Part shown: positions 44,688-56,500 of the stretch, in pieces
Layout: each line of letters opens with the position of its first letter
Numbering within the stretch: the stretch's first letter is position 1
Assembly: GCA_009733575.1 (NCBI GenBank)
Contig: ML769458.1
Location: 1-64,000, forward strand
Source: Gymnopus androsaceus JB14
Taxonomy: Eukaryota; Basidiomycota; Agaricomycetes; Agaricales; Omphalotaceae
Direction of reading: 5' to 3'
Length of the DNA: 64,000 nt
Program-made: the position numbers and the translations under genes
Notes under the pieces: generated by a model
What the model saw: only the letters and a program-made list of their open reading frames with translations
Database searches by the model: none
What the model was told of the DNA's origin: nothing

Positions 44688-45872
44688 CTAGAACGAGTCA
44701 GCCCTCAACATCCCCGCATGCTGACGACGATGGTTGTTAATTGAACGCGAGTTCGTGGATGGGTTGGTAGTGACGACGACATAGGAAGAAACGTCGTCTT
44801 CGTCATCCTCGTACCCGTATTCGTCTCTCTCGCCAATCTCATCACAGAAAGGGAGAGAGCTCTCGGTGGCACTAGCAGCTGCGGAAGCAGATGTAGATGT
44901 AGAAACAGCAGTGGTGGTGGCGACTGCAGTTGAAGTGGGTGTAGCGGTACTGCTGCTGCTAGTGGCAATACTGGAGCTGGTCGTGGTAGGCGCGACGACG
45001 ATAGTGCTTGTAGGAGAAGTCGTGATAACGCTGGAAGAATCTTCGGCCGAGCTAGAGCCACCCATACAATTGACATACTCGGTCTGACAAGTGTACTCGG
45101 AAGCCTCTGAGTCTGAGCCCGGAGTGGACACCCAAGCCTCATTACAGGCGCTCCAAGCAGCTTCGCAGCTATCGTCCCGTGCGCTGAGAGTCGAAGAGTC
45201 CTCGTCATCCTCATCTTCATCGTCAATTTCATCGCAGAAAGGCAAGGAACTCTCGCTAGCACTGGCGGCTGCGGAAGCAGCAGTGGTCGTAGTGGCGATA
45301 GTGGAAGAGGGAGAAGCGGGACCACTAACGATGCTTGAGGCTTCACTAGTAGTAGCAAGAATGTTGGAGGAGGTCGCGATGACACTGGAAGATGCGGCTA
45401 CACTGCTAGCAGCAACGATGCTGGAGGAGGTCGTTGCGACACTGGAAGAGGTGGCAGCGGTACTGGAAGAAGCAGTGGCTTCGCCAGAAGTAGCAACATC
45501 GCTGGAGGAAGTTGCGATAACGCTTGAACTAATAACCTCCACACTGCTCGAACCAGTAACCTCAACTGAAGAGGCGCTGGAAGTCGCAATGACACTCGGC
45601 GTCGCACTAGTAGCCTCGACCGCATTACCAGCCATACAGTTAACATACTCGGTCTGGCAAGTGTATGTAGCGGGAGTAGCGGTCGAGTTGCTGTTGGCAG
45701 TCAGGTAAGCCTCGTTACACGCAGTCCACGCCGCATCACAGCTGTCTGAATCGGCCGATTAGGGTCTTGATTCGCAGAGAAACAGCAAGGTGAGCTCACC
45801 TGTTCCACTAGCATCCACGAGCCCCACCAACGCCACGGCCGCAAAAGAAGCAAAGAGAGCTGACGCGTGCAT
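44688..45872 (-). CDS. Secreted Ser/Thr-rich protein with two four-cysteine modules
   Basis: join(complement) 45872..45800 and 45745..44688; the intron 45746-45799 (GTGAGC...TTCAG) keeps phase. Residues 1-22 (MHASALFASFAAVALVGLVDA) form a signal peptide. Module 1 follows directly: DSCDAAWTACNEAY...YTCQTEYVNCM. A long Ser/Thr/Val/Ala-rich linker, likely O-mannosylated, leads to LPFCDEIDDEDEDDE, then module 2: DSCEAAWSACNEAW...YTCQTEYVNCM, another Ser/Thr linker, and a second LPFCDEI plus acidic run. The modules share C-X6-C...C-X6-C spacing, so the protein is an internal duplication. The C-terminus (RRQHAGMLRADSF) is not a GPI signal. Expected outside the cell or in the wall; function unknown. 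I know no characterised family for this motif. Confidence 0.8.
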
Positions 45873-46544
45873 TGCTATTCAAGGTCGAATCGAGCTGAGC
45901 GAGTGTATGCAGAAAGAAGACTGAATCCGTTAGAAAGAATGCTCAAAAGCGAATGGAAGGGTTGTGCACGACTCGACAACGGCCTTAAAGGAGAAGGGAA
46001 AGGAAGGGAGGTGAGATGAGAAAGAAGGACTTTATTATAAGTAAGTACATATCCCAGTTTGGAAATTCCGTAATCACAGCATCCTGGACCTCCCACTATC
46101 CCCCCTGTAGCCCATGACGACGAGCGAACCTCCTCCGCACCTCGTCGTCATGTTCTGCCTCGTTCCTCGAACGTGCAATTCTGAATTTATAGTAGAGCCG
46201 AATCCTCCTCCAAAACCAACTTCATGCAAAGTGATGCGGACATCATTGAAAGAGGTTCTGTTCTAGCCGCGACGGCCGGTGATTCGTATACTTTTCTGGA
46301 GGTAAAAATAAACCCTGACACTAGAAATACATCCGAGGACACGGCACACAACGTTGGGTAAACGAGGAAACTTCAGCAATCTAGACCATCTCAAACATAT
46401 GTTTTACGCATGGCTTCATTCCATCACACAAAGAATCAAGAGAATCAATATAAGGGCTATAACAATGAATTCGTAACTAACTACTCTCTCTCGTAGTATG
46501 CAGGTGACGCTTGATGGCTGAATAAAACGTTGAGTGAATCCCTC
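45873..46544. other. Promoter side of the secreted protein gene, then 3' flank of copy D
   Basis: About 670 bp with pyrimidine-rich tracts on the minus strand upstream of the ATG, as is usual in fungal promoters. No individual element can be defended. Confidence 0.35.
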
Positions 46545-48291
46545 CTACAAGCCCAAGTCAACTCTGGCGGGAGCTCGAACAACCTGGAGCTCTTCCCTGA
46601 TTATGCGAGTCACTTCTTCCCATGCAGAAGTTCTAAAATTGCCCGAAACATGAGTGAGTGAAGGAAAGACTCGATCCAGGCGTACAGCGACACCATTGAG
46701 ATCTACTAAATCTCCAGGCAACGTGCACTTGAAGGTATGCAGTGGATGTGCAAAAAATGTCAGATCTGGAAGGTTATCAGGAAGTGGTGAATGAACCTGG
46801 ACAGGAACAGCCAAATATTCCAGTTTTCGGCAGTTTTGTGCAAAGTGAGACAGGGAGTTGATAGTAGCTTCTGTGTGTGGGTCTATTTTAAGTATATCCC
46901 AGGCCGCAGCTGGCGTAATGACCAGTCTCTCCAGGTTAGGCCAGGCCAACGTGATGCTCTCTATCCGTTCATCCGACAAACACACAGGAAACGTACACTC
47001 AAAAACTTGCATCTCGTGCAATGGGAGGAAAGACGCGAACGTCGACCACAAGTCATTGTCACTAGCAAATAGGGCTGTCTTCACGGGAGATAACTCTACG
47101 CAACACCTCGTAAGCAGGCTGAAAGTTGAGATCTTCACTGCGAGGCGGTTGAAAGAAAGAAGGAACGCAGGCATTTCGAGGAAATCGGGGTCCATCCAGG
47201 TAGTCACCTCCAATGATTGAAGCACCGTGGATGGGATTTTCGACAGAAATGCATGGGCCTCATCGATTGAAGCACCAATTGAAAAATTGTTTCAAAGATG
47301 CAAATCCACTTTTCCAAGTTCCATCATAATTTAGGTGAGTCGCAGAGGGAACTCTGAGAGAGAGATTCGACAGCTTTGGCAAATTCGAGATGGTGGCGAT
47401 GAGATCCTTCTCATAATGATTGAGAGTGCCATAGATCTGCAAAACTCGAAGTCCTTCCAAGGTGCGCAGGGTTGAGGAGAAGGATGAGAAGGGTCGACTC
47501 TCCCCATACGACAGAATAATCTCCTCCAATGTGGGCACCTTCCGAGCTACGCTGGACAAGGTCGGTCCCAAGTCCGGCGCATCCTCGCCATAAGAGCTCG
47601 GAAATTCCACGGAAAGCAGGGAGTCTGATAGGAAGAAGGGAAGGCTTCCAGAGGATATAAGCGAATGTGATGCACAAAGTTTACGAAGGTTAGGGAAGAT
47701 ACATTGTGGAGCTTCCCCGATTCTTGCGTATATTGAGGCGTCGATGTGGCCTGGCCGATACAAGGACAAGACTCGAACGCGAGATGTGTAGTAGAGCATT
47801 CTGTTCCAATACATGCGGCTTTTCACTATAGCCTGCAGTTCAGTCAGTTGAACGGAGTGCAGAGTACTAGTATTGGCAAGAACCTTTTGATTGTCTCCAC
47901 TGAGTTTACTAAGAAGATTTCTCATACTATCCAATACCTGCATGGACGTCAGCTACTGGCACGTCGTCGAGAGAAATTAACAACATTGGCTCTTGTTCCC
48001 AAGTCCTTCGTCATCTGCAGAAAGTAACAAAGAGCGTCCTATGCTATAAATCTCTCTCCAGAGAACGTCAAGAGCTGGTTCCAAGCAAATCTTGTTGGTG
48101 AGACCGAACGACACCAAGGTCATCCGCATTGTTCTAATATCAAAGGGGTGAACTCCAGCTGGATCAAGTTTCTCGCAGATAAGGTAGATGATATCGGCGT
48201 TCAACTGCATCTTGGATGTTGAATCAGGTTGAAGGTTGAGAGGCTGAAAGAGCGAATAGAGATCAAATTTGACAGAAGTTGATGGGCGCAC
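46545..48291 (-). pseudogene. F-box/LRR-like gene D, frameshifted
   Basis: The C-terminal half (47225-46545) is open: LQSLEVTTWMDPDFLEMPAFL...LPLHEMQVFECTFPVCLSDERIESITLAWPNLERLVI...EEVTRIIREELQVV. It loses phase from the part to its right near 47286, where AAAAATTGTTTC replaces the AAAAGTGTTTC of copy C. The middle (47943-47260) is open, including the segment MQVLDSMRNLL...LTELQAIVK that is closed by a stop in C and E. The N-terminal block (about 48210-48000, MQLNADIIYLICEKLDPAG) is separated by another frame change near 47985. So it is damaged at two places that differ from the damage in C. Confidence 0.65.
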
Positions 48292-48544
48292 AATGCCCGG
48301 GTTCAGCGCTCAGCGCTTAGCGTTCAAAGAGTTCAACAAGACGTTCAGCCTTGGACGATTCATTGAAGAAATGCTGCACGGCGTAGTACCCATGAGCGTC
48401 TACATCGCCTGGCTGCCGTCGCTTGGGATCCCGGGAACTTGTCAACTTTGCTTCACTAATTCGCTCAGTGATTATGCAGAACGGCGTCATCTAAGAACAG
48501 AGCTGCCTAATTTTACAAGCCGGGACTTTCTCGGACTTTCTCTG

Positions 48545-48760
48545 TGAACCGTGAGGCTTTTTTTTTTTTTTTTTGGCGTTACACATTTTCGCTGCCTATC
48601 GCGTCGTGAATTGGATATAATCTAAACTCTCTTTATATGTTCTAAGGATTCCCTGGTACGCATTCAATACACAGTCTTACTGACAAAACCCAAGTTCTAC
48701 TCGCAGCAATTTGAAGCATTGCGGAGATCATAACTTCAAGTCCGGGTCAACTCTCATGGC
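48545..48760 (+). repeat. Segment shared with 60010-60200
   Basis: Words in the same order at both sites: ATCGYGAAYTGGATAT, CTAATCCC/CTAAACTC, GAGGATCCCTAGTATGCATTC against AGGATTCCCTGGTACGCATTC, GCAATYTGAAGC, and CATAACTTCAAGTCCGGGTCAAC. It lies directly before the REX1 fragment. A T17-type homopolymer is at 48557-48574. Confidence 0.7.
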
Positions 48761-48769
48761 TCATACTAT

Positions 48770-49175
48770 TTTGCAGATGGTCACCAGACCCGTTCTCTAT
48801 GACAAAATCCTCTTCCTCCTCTGTAATTCAAATAACCCTGCTCACCCCAATTCTCCTCGGACGCTCGCTCGAATCCGACCCCAAAGCCCTAAAAATCCAT
48901 ACCCTCTCTGCGTGATTACCGCCTTGATCTACTCACCCTCGTGGACGTCCATTCAAACCCGGCCTAGCTTAGCTGACAAAACAACGGTGCGAGCGGGAGT
49001 GCCAAGTTCGTGGAGAGGGTGAACACGCAGAAGACGCGTGCGCCGCGATGGTGCTCGTGCGGGAAAAAGTCAAGGGTAGACGAGACTAGCGCTATGTTCA
49101 ATGGTTGTTCCAATCTCCCTGGTTCCAGCATCTGTATGATTCATCGAAACCTAGCCAATTGTAATACCAACAGCA
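48770..49175 (+). pseudogene. Duplicated fragment of the REX1 gene and its 3' flank
   Basis: It begins at the REX1 intron/exon edge (CATACTATTTTGCAG|ATGGTCACC; the parent has TATACTATTTTCCAG|ATGGTCAGG) and follows the nuclease domain: LTPILLGRSLESD and RGRPFKPGLA, then EDACAAMVLVREKVKGRRD, with stops and frame changes. From about 49090 it matches the REX1 3' flank (37640-37730). The 'GHS' loop is changed to 'GRS' and the frame is broken, so it makes no enzyme. Confidence 0.8.
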
Positions 49176-50773
49176 CTATAAAGCAAAGTTTCCCGAAACA
49201 AGAGTGAGTGAAGGAAAAACTCGAGCCAGGCGTTCAGCGACACCACCGAGATCTATTATATCTCCAGGCAACGTGCACTGGAAGGTATGCAGTGGATGTG
49301 CAAGAGATGTCGGATCTGGAAGTATATCAGGAAGCGGTGAATGAACCTGGACAGGGACAGCCAAATACTCTAGTTTCCGGCAGTTTTGGATAAAGTAAGA
49401 GAGGGAGTTGAGAGTAGCTATGTCACGGTGTGGGTCTATGTCCCGGACCATAACGTTCGCAGTTGGCGTGATGACCAGTCTCTCCAGGTTAGGCCACGAC
49501 AATGTGATGCTCTCAATGCGTTTATCCGACAAACACATAGGAAATGCATACTCAAAAACTTGCATCTCGTGCAATGCGAGGAAAGATGCGAACGCCGACC
49601 ACAAGTTATCATGAATAGCAAATAGGGCTGTCTTCACGGGAGATAACACTATGCAACACCTCGTAAGCAGGTGAAAAAGTTGAGATCTTCACTGCAAGGC
49701 GGTTGAAAGAAAGAAGGAATGTGGGCAAGTCGAGGAAATCGCGGTTCATCCTAGGTAGTAACCTCCAATGATTGAAGCACCGTGGATGGGACTTTCGACA
49801 GAAATGCATGGGTTTCATCGATTGAAGCACCAATTGAAAAGTGTTTCAAAGATGCAAATCCACTGTTCGGAATTCCATTATAATTTAGACGGGTCGTAGA
49901 GGGAACTTTGAGAGAGAGATCTGTTAGCTTTCGCAAATTCGAGATGGTGGCAATGAAATCCTGATCATAATGAGTAGGAATGCCATGGATTCGCAAAACT
50001 CGAAGTTCCTCCAAGGTACGCAGCGTTGAAGAGAAGGACGAGAAGGGTCTATGCTCTCCATATAACAGTGTAATCTCCTCCAAGGTGGGGGCCATCTGGG
50101 CTACGCTGGACAAGGTCGGTCCCAAGTCCGGCGCATCCTTGCCATAAGAGCTGAATTCCACGGAAAGCAGGGAGTCTGATAGGAAGAAGGGAAGGCTTCC
50201 AGAGGATATAAGCAGTTGTGATGCACAAAGTTTACGAAGATTAGGGAAGATACATTGAGGAGCTTCCCCAGAGCTGGGGTATATTGAGCCGCCGACGCAG
50301 TCTAGCCGATACAACGAAATGACTCGAACACGAGATGTGTAGTAGAGCATTCTGTTCCAACGTGACGGATCTATCTGGCATTTCATTATAACCTGCAGTT
50401 CAGTCAGTTAGATGGAGCGCAGAGTATTATCGGCAAGAACCTTTTGATTGCCTCCCCTGGGTATACGAAGAAAACTTCTCATACTATCCAATACCTGCAT
50501 GGACGGACATTTTCGAGAAAAATCATGAGTAATAACTCTGGATCTGGTTCCCAGGTCTTTCCTCGTCTGCAGAAAGTAAAGAAGAACATCCACGCTATAA
50601 ATCTTTTTCCAGAGAACGTCAAGAGCTGGTTCCAGGAAAGTCTTGTTGGTTAGACCGAGCGACAACAAGGTTTTCCGCGCAGTTCTAGCATCATAGAATG
50701 TGCTGTATCTTTCAAATTGAGCTGGGTCAAGTTCTTCGCAAATGAGATAAATGATATCAACGTTCAACTGCAT
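49176..50773 (-). pseudogene. F-box/LRR-like gene E, frameshifted and 3'-truncated
   Basis: The N-terminal block MQLNVDIIYLICEELDPAQFERY...CPSMQ (50773-50500) can splice in phase across GTATTG...CTGCAG to VIMKCQIDPSRWNRMLYYTSRVRVISL. The LRR part is open to LQSLEVTT at 49751, where ACCTAGGATGAACC (D: ACCTGGATGGACC) brings a stop and shift; another shift follows near 49650. The last block ends early at VSGNFAL (49176), exactly where the duplicated REX1 flank begins, so the C-terminal EEVTRIIREELQVV is lost. Confidence 0.65.
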
Positions 50774-51391
50774 CTTGAATGGTGGGCGATCAGGTTTGAA
50801 AGCAGAGTAGCAGCGAAATAGAGACTCAACTACTTCAATTCTGACGGAAATTACCCCGGATTCAGCGCTCAGCGTTCAACGAGTTCAGCAAGACCGTCGA
50901 TCCATGAGTTTGTCAGAGCGCCTGCAATCTACGGCGGGCGACGGCCACCGCGGGCCGTGGTAGCTGGAACTCCAACTTCTCCTGACCAACGACCAACGCC
51001 GCTAGTGGATTTGGCGCTGACTAAGCAACGGCGCTTAAAAGAAGATGGCAAATCGATTCGAAGGGATTATTTGAGGATTATAGTCAGCTAGAGCAGCAGA
51101 TTTGGGACACATTGTAGGACTTAATGATAGAGCAAGATATAGGTATATAATTCTGTTATAAAAGTGAGACGAGAAGTCTGAAAGAGCGTCGAAGGTTGGT
51201 CGAAGGATGAAATTATGCCAAAATTATGCCCTAGTCTCGACGGGCGCTTAAACGTTCGTACTGTTTTCCACGGCGATTTCGATGCACCACCTACAGCTTC
51301 AACGACTTCACATCTCGACAAATTTTGAGAGAAAAAAATGTTTAGAAATGCTTTTTGAACGTTTTGTTCAAAAAAAAATTAATATGTATGG
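50774..51391. other. Gene-free stretch left of the Gypsy element
   Basis: Resembles the sequence 5' of copy D in places (GTTCAGCGCTCAGCG, AACGAGTTCAGCAAGAC near 50865-50890 and 48300-48345), so the duplication unit includes upstream DNA. Otherwise no gene. Confidence 0.45.
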
Positions 51392-51396
51392 GTCAT

Positions 51397-52005
51397 TGTT
51401 AGGACCGTGCTACCGGAGGGGAGCCGGGCCTGAAAGAAGTCAAGCCGGGTCGGACCGAAGTATAAACCGAAGCAACCGAAGTAGTTGCCGACCGGAGACA
51501 CGAGAAGGAAGTGGACCGCGGACCGTCTATTAGGACGGGCCCTCGCTACGCCGAATGGTCCTGAAGGGAATGGAAGCAATGACACCGAAGGTCGTCGGTA
51601 AGAATGTCCGAGATGGACTTGACGACGCCGAAGGTTGTCGGTGAGTAAAGAATCAAGGCCAGAAGGCGTTGAGTCGAGTATAGGGTTAATCCAAGTCGAT
51701 ATTTAACTAAAGACTACTATACAAGATGAGTCGGCTTATATACGATAGTCCTTATTGTTAATTAAAGATAATAGCTCCCCGTACGATATAGGTCGGCTGG
51801 GAAGGAGAATAATAAGTAATTGTCTTTCGGTTAGAGTAATTGTTAAACGTGAGAATGAATGGGAAACAATAAGAAACGGACCGAAGAGGACCAAGGTGAC
51901 CGGCCCGACCGGCTCGGTCACTTAGAAGAAAATATCCGATATAAGTATAGAGGGATCTCGGTCGTCTCGGTAGGTTTACCGGCCGTAGCCGGCATGGTCG
52001 TAACA
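51397..52005 (-). repeat. Gypsy 3' LTR (left)
   Basis: 609 bp. I count about 18 substitutions against the other LTR, all but one transitions and about 14 at CpG, plus a 1-bp indel. Confidence 0.93.
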
Positions 52006-52206
52006 GTATCCCCCTCTTAGCCGGAGCCCTCGACGGCTAAGATGATGTCCGAAATCTGACTTTGAAAAAGATCAGAGTTCTGTTGATGGAATAGTGATCG
52101 GAATGAATCTTGTTAAGATCTGCCTCATGGTTTTGATCGCCGTGATGGCTATAAAATCAGAACCGTTTCGTTGGACTTGTAAAAATTTCCTTTCTTCCCT
52201 ACCACC

Positions 52207-53203
52207 ATGTCTGACTTCGATCCCTCTGCTCCCATCCCCGACGACGACATCGATATCGCAGCGATGGAGAAAGCCCTTGCCGCTGCCAAGGAGAAGAAGG
52301 AGAAGATTCGGCGTGCGAGAGAAGAAGCGGCCCGAATTGCTCACGAGGAGGCAGATTGGCTCGCCCGTGAGGAGGCCGAGAGAAAAGCTGAAGAGGAGCA
52401 TCTCGCGAAGGAAGAGGCCGAGAGGAAAGCCGAAGAAGAACGTTTGGCCAAGGAGGAAGCCGAACGCAAGGCTCGTGAAGATGAGGAGGCTAAGGCTCAG
52501 GCCGAGGAAGAGGAGTGCACAAGGCGTCGTGACTCGGCCGAGAAGACTGCCAATCAGGCAATCGCTGAGATGCGTGCAGCGGAAGAAAAAACCGTTGCGG
52601 AGCAGAAGAAGAAGGAGAAGGATGCGGCTGCCACGAGGGTGGCCGAAAGTAGTCGGTCAGGTGCGCGGGGTGGTAAAAAGAAAGTAAGTTTTTCCCGTCG
52701 GTTATCTTTTCCGAGCCGAGCTAACTTATTTTCTGAAGTCCTCGAAAACGGTGGACGGATCCGACTCGGGGATCGAGATTGTAGAAGGTCCGGCACCCAA
52801 GCCTAAGTCGGGGACGACCGAGCTAGGGAAGAGGAAACGGGTATCTACCAAGGAGGTCGGTGTCGGAGAGGCGTTCCTGACAAAGTGTGGAGAATGCAAA
52901 AAGCGGGGCCGAGACTCCTGCACTCGGTGGTCCCTCAAGGGTACCATGTGCGAAGGTTGTCACAAGGCAAAGGTAAGGTGTTCGCATACCGACCGGTCGA
53001 AGGGAGGTCCGAGGAAGAGAATGAAGAAGGACGGAGGTGAAGGGTCGGTCGCGGGTTCGTCGACTGAGTTCGAGGACGCCGTTCTCGATCGGTTGGACCG
53101 GATCAAAGCTCGGTTCGATCAGTTGGTTCGACTTTTGTCGAAGGGAAAAGGGAAGGCGAAGGAGGAGACTGAAGATGAGGAGGATGAAGAAGATGTGGAG
53201 TGA
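52207..53203 (+). CDS. Accessory protein inside the Gypsy element: coiled coil plus cysteine cluster, antisense to pol
   Basis: join(52207..52683, 52739..53203), 313 residues; the 55-bp intron (GTAAGT...CTAAC...TGAAG) keeps phase 0. Residues about 15-145 are an almost continuous charged helix rich in EEAERKAEEE repeats, so a long coiled coil. After the splice comes GSDSGIEIVEGPAPKPKSG, then a cluster CGECKKRGRDSC...MCEGCHKAKVRCSH (C-X2-C-X6-C, then C-X2-C-X6-C), followed by basic RKRMKKDG and a C-terminal acidic tail EDEEDEEDVE. The cysteine spacing resembles the Zn2Cys6-like or CxxC modules common in basidiomycete transposon-linked proteins. Unlike gag-pol, its frame is undamaged. A DNA- or RNA-binding helper role is a guess. 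Confidence 0.75.
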
Positions 53204-53545
53204 GCGATCGGTCGACCGGTTGGGTGGCCGTAAAATAAAATTTTGGACTTGTATGTAATTGAAAAATGTTTCTTCTGAGTTTAAATACGGCCGAATAGGC
53301 CGAGTAAGAAAAATTTAAGTAGTATAAAAAAATTAAAAGTCCTAAGTAGAAGGATTGCGGCCGGGCACAACCGGGCGGTAGGAGACAATCGCTCAATTTA
53401 CTATCATGGCAATTGTCCCCGAGACCGCCGGAGGTCTTGGTCTGGAAACGAAAAGAAAAAAAGAAAAAACGGAGGAAAGGAAGCGTACTAAGAATTGGCA
53501 GGACCGGGTTTGTTTGGATACCGAGTATGATAAGCCGGAAGTAAT

Positions 53546-56500
53546 TCATCTGCTGACAGCTCGTCGGCTGCTATCCATGAAAGCTCTTCGTCTGTTCCTT
53601 CGTAACCTCCGCCACCGGATGTAGTACCGAAGCAGGCATTGTTTGTATCGTCGGTCATATTTCGAGTCCAGTATCTCGGCAACTTCGAATTCGGTTTCAC
53701 CATCAACCTCTACCGGCGGCGGCGGTGGTTGAACTCGGTTTGGAATGGAGTTGGGAATACTTGGTTCAAGTTGCGAGATGTGGAAGACCGGATGGATTCG
53801 GGATAGATATTGAGGAAGCTGGAGTTTATAGGATAGGGAGCCGGGTCGGCCAATGACCTTGAATGGGCCTAGATATTTCTCGGAAAACTTCTTCGTTGGC
53901 CGGGTAGATTTGATGTGCTTCGCGAGAACGAAGACGTCGGAACCGATTCGGAAACTCGGGGTGTGGAATGCGAGACTTATCGGCTTGTTCTTTATAACAA
54001 TCCTGTGCGTTTTTGATTTTGGTACGGAGGTAGGAATGGAGCTCGTCAAGATTTACTGCGAAGTCATGGGCTCGGTCGGAACGGATATCAATTTCGGGTC
54101 GAACAGTGATGTTCGGATGATAACCCTTATTGGCGAAGAATGGAGAAATACCGGTTGAGGCGTTCGGCGCATTATTGTAGGCAAATTCGGCAAGTGGGAG
54201 GATCTCGTCCCAGTTGTCCTGTTGATAGGAAGTGTAGATTCGAATATATTGCTCTAGCGTCTGATTGACTCGTTCGGTTTGACCGTCGCCTTTGGGGTGA
54301 TAACCGGAAGTAAAATGTAACTCCATAGAGAGAGCTTGGCCGAGAGCGCGGAAAAAGGCCGAGACGAATTCGGAACCTCGATCGGAGGTTACGTGGCTCG
54401 GAACTCCGTGTTTAGAGAAGACATGTAGGACAAAAAGAACAGCAAGCTGCTCGGAGGTGATCGATGTATGACAAGGGATGAAGATACCTTGTTTTGAGGA
54501 TCGTCCACAATGACCAGTATCGAATTATAACCGTTGGAGTTCGGTAACTCTTCGACGAAGTCCATGGAAATAGAATCCCATGGCCGAAGCGGAACCGGAA
54601 GTGGTTTGAGCAGACCATATGGTCGGTGCCGGCGAGACTTATTACGACCGCAGGTTGTGCAGGAACTTACGTAGTCGCGGACAAAGTCTCGGACTTTCGG
54701 CCAGGTGTACTCTCGTCGAATAGACTCAAGTGTTCGGTTCTGACCGAAATGACCGGAGAGTGGGTGGTCATGGAAATATTGGAGGACTTGAAGTCGAAGT
54801 TCTCCGCCATTAGGTACGTAAATTCGGCTATCCAGTCGGAGTAGACCGTCAGAGCCGAGAGACCAGCGAGGTTTGGACGGATCAGCGGCAGCTTCTAAGC
54901 CGGCGGCTGCTTCCGCATCCAAAGGAAGAGAGAGTTGGATGGCATTATGAAGTGCCTCAATATCCATGACAATTGATGCTCGGAGTATCAGACCTTCGAG
55001 AAAGGTTGCTCGAAGTGATGTGGTTAGTTGTTTGTTTGTGAAGATTGGTCGGAAATTCTGTGGATTGACTTGCACGTAGCCGATATCCCCCTCTTTCGGG
55101 TAGACGTCCCATCGTCTAGTCATAGCGTCGGGTTTTTCACCGAGCTTACCGGGACGGAACCGGATCACCATGTTGAAGGTGTGGAGGTATTCGGACCATC
55201 GGACCTGTTGTCGGGTCAATATTTTTGTAGTTGAGAAATACTCAAGATTCTTGTGGTTGGTCACCACATCGATCGGTTCACCGGAGCCTTCGAGGTAATG
55301 CCGCCAGCTCCGGAATGCCTCGAAAATGGCGAGGAGCTCTTTGTCGTGAGTGTTGTAGTTGAGCTCTGCCGCTTGGAGCGTTCAGGATAAGAACGCTACC
55401 GGGTGAATTTGACCGTCATTCGAGGAGTATAGAAAGGATTGCCGCGACGGCGTAGTCGGACGCGTCGGTTTCTATGATAAGGGGTCGGTTTGGTTCCCAA
55501 TGTGCAAGGATCGGTGCGTGTGTGAAGGCAAACTTCAAGTTGTCAAACGCTGCTTGACAATCGGCCGACCATAACCAGTCGATACCTTTTCGGGTGAGAC
55601 GGTTTAGTGGAAGGACGATTTCAGAATAATTATAAATAAAACAGCGATAGAAATTAGCGAAACCGAGGAAGGATTGGATGTCCCTGACTTTCCGAGGAGT
55701 TGGCCAGTCAGTTATTGCTTGTACCTTGTCGGCGGCCATCGTCAACCCGGCCGGCGACATGATGTAACCGAGATATTCCACTGTATTGACCGACCATTCG
55801 CACTTCTTTGCATTAGCGAAGAGTTTGTTTTTCCGGAGCCGCCGGAGGACTTCCCGAACGTGTTCCTCATGTTGCTCGGGGTTATCCGAGTAGATCAGGA
55901 TATCGTCGAGATAGACAATGACGTTGACATCAATCATGTCCGCTAGGACTTCATTGATGAATCGTTGCCATGCGGCCGGAGCGTTTGTGAGACCGAAGGG
56001 CATGACGTTCCATTTGTAGGAACCCCATCGGGTGCAGAATGTTGTCTTCCACTCGTCACCTTTGTTGATTCGGACGAGATGGTAAGCATGTTTAAGGTCG
56101 ATTTTGGTGTATATCCGGGCTTTTCGTGGAGCATCCAAAAGGTCGGATATGAGTGGCAGCGGATATCTGTCTTTTTTTGTAATTCTGTTAAGACCTCGGA
56201 AATCGACACAAAGCCGAAGGGAGCTGTCTTTCTTCGGTGCGAAGAGAACCGGTGCTCCGTGAGGTGAATTCGATACAGAAATGAATCCGGTTTTGAGATG
56301 CTCATCGAGAAAATCTCGGAGAGCCTGCTGCTCACGAGGGGAGAGTGGAATGATTCGACCGAGAGGCGGGGAACTGCCTTCTTCTAGTTCAATCTTGAGA
56401 TCATAAGGTCGGTGCTCTGAAAGCACATCGGCTTGTACTTCATCGAAGACATCGGCGAAGTCCTGATATTGTGCCGGGATGTCGGTACGCGGTGGTGATG

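Noticed and set aside
44705..45385. Second minus-strand frame rich in Leu/Pro over the same gene
   Set aside because: It is a shifted reading of the Ser/Thr linker; the four-cysteine modules and signal peptide belong to the other frame.
44866..45708. Long plus-strand open frames opposite the secreted protein gene
   Set aside because: They are antisense readings of a Ser/Thr-rich coding region; composition is simply complementary, with no signal peptide or domain of their own.
48557..48574. Poly-T run as the poly-A tail of a processed pseudogene
   Set aside because: The neighbouring REX1 fragment is on the other side and retains intron sequence, so it is a DNA-level duplication.
52072..52687. 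Alternative frames (Arg/Pro-rich) across the Gypsy accessory gene
   Set aside because: They are shadows of the coiled-coil repeats; the chosen frame alone joins across the intron to the cysteine cluster.
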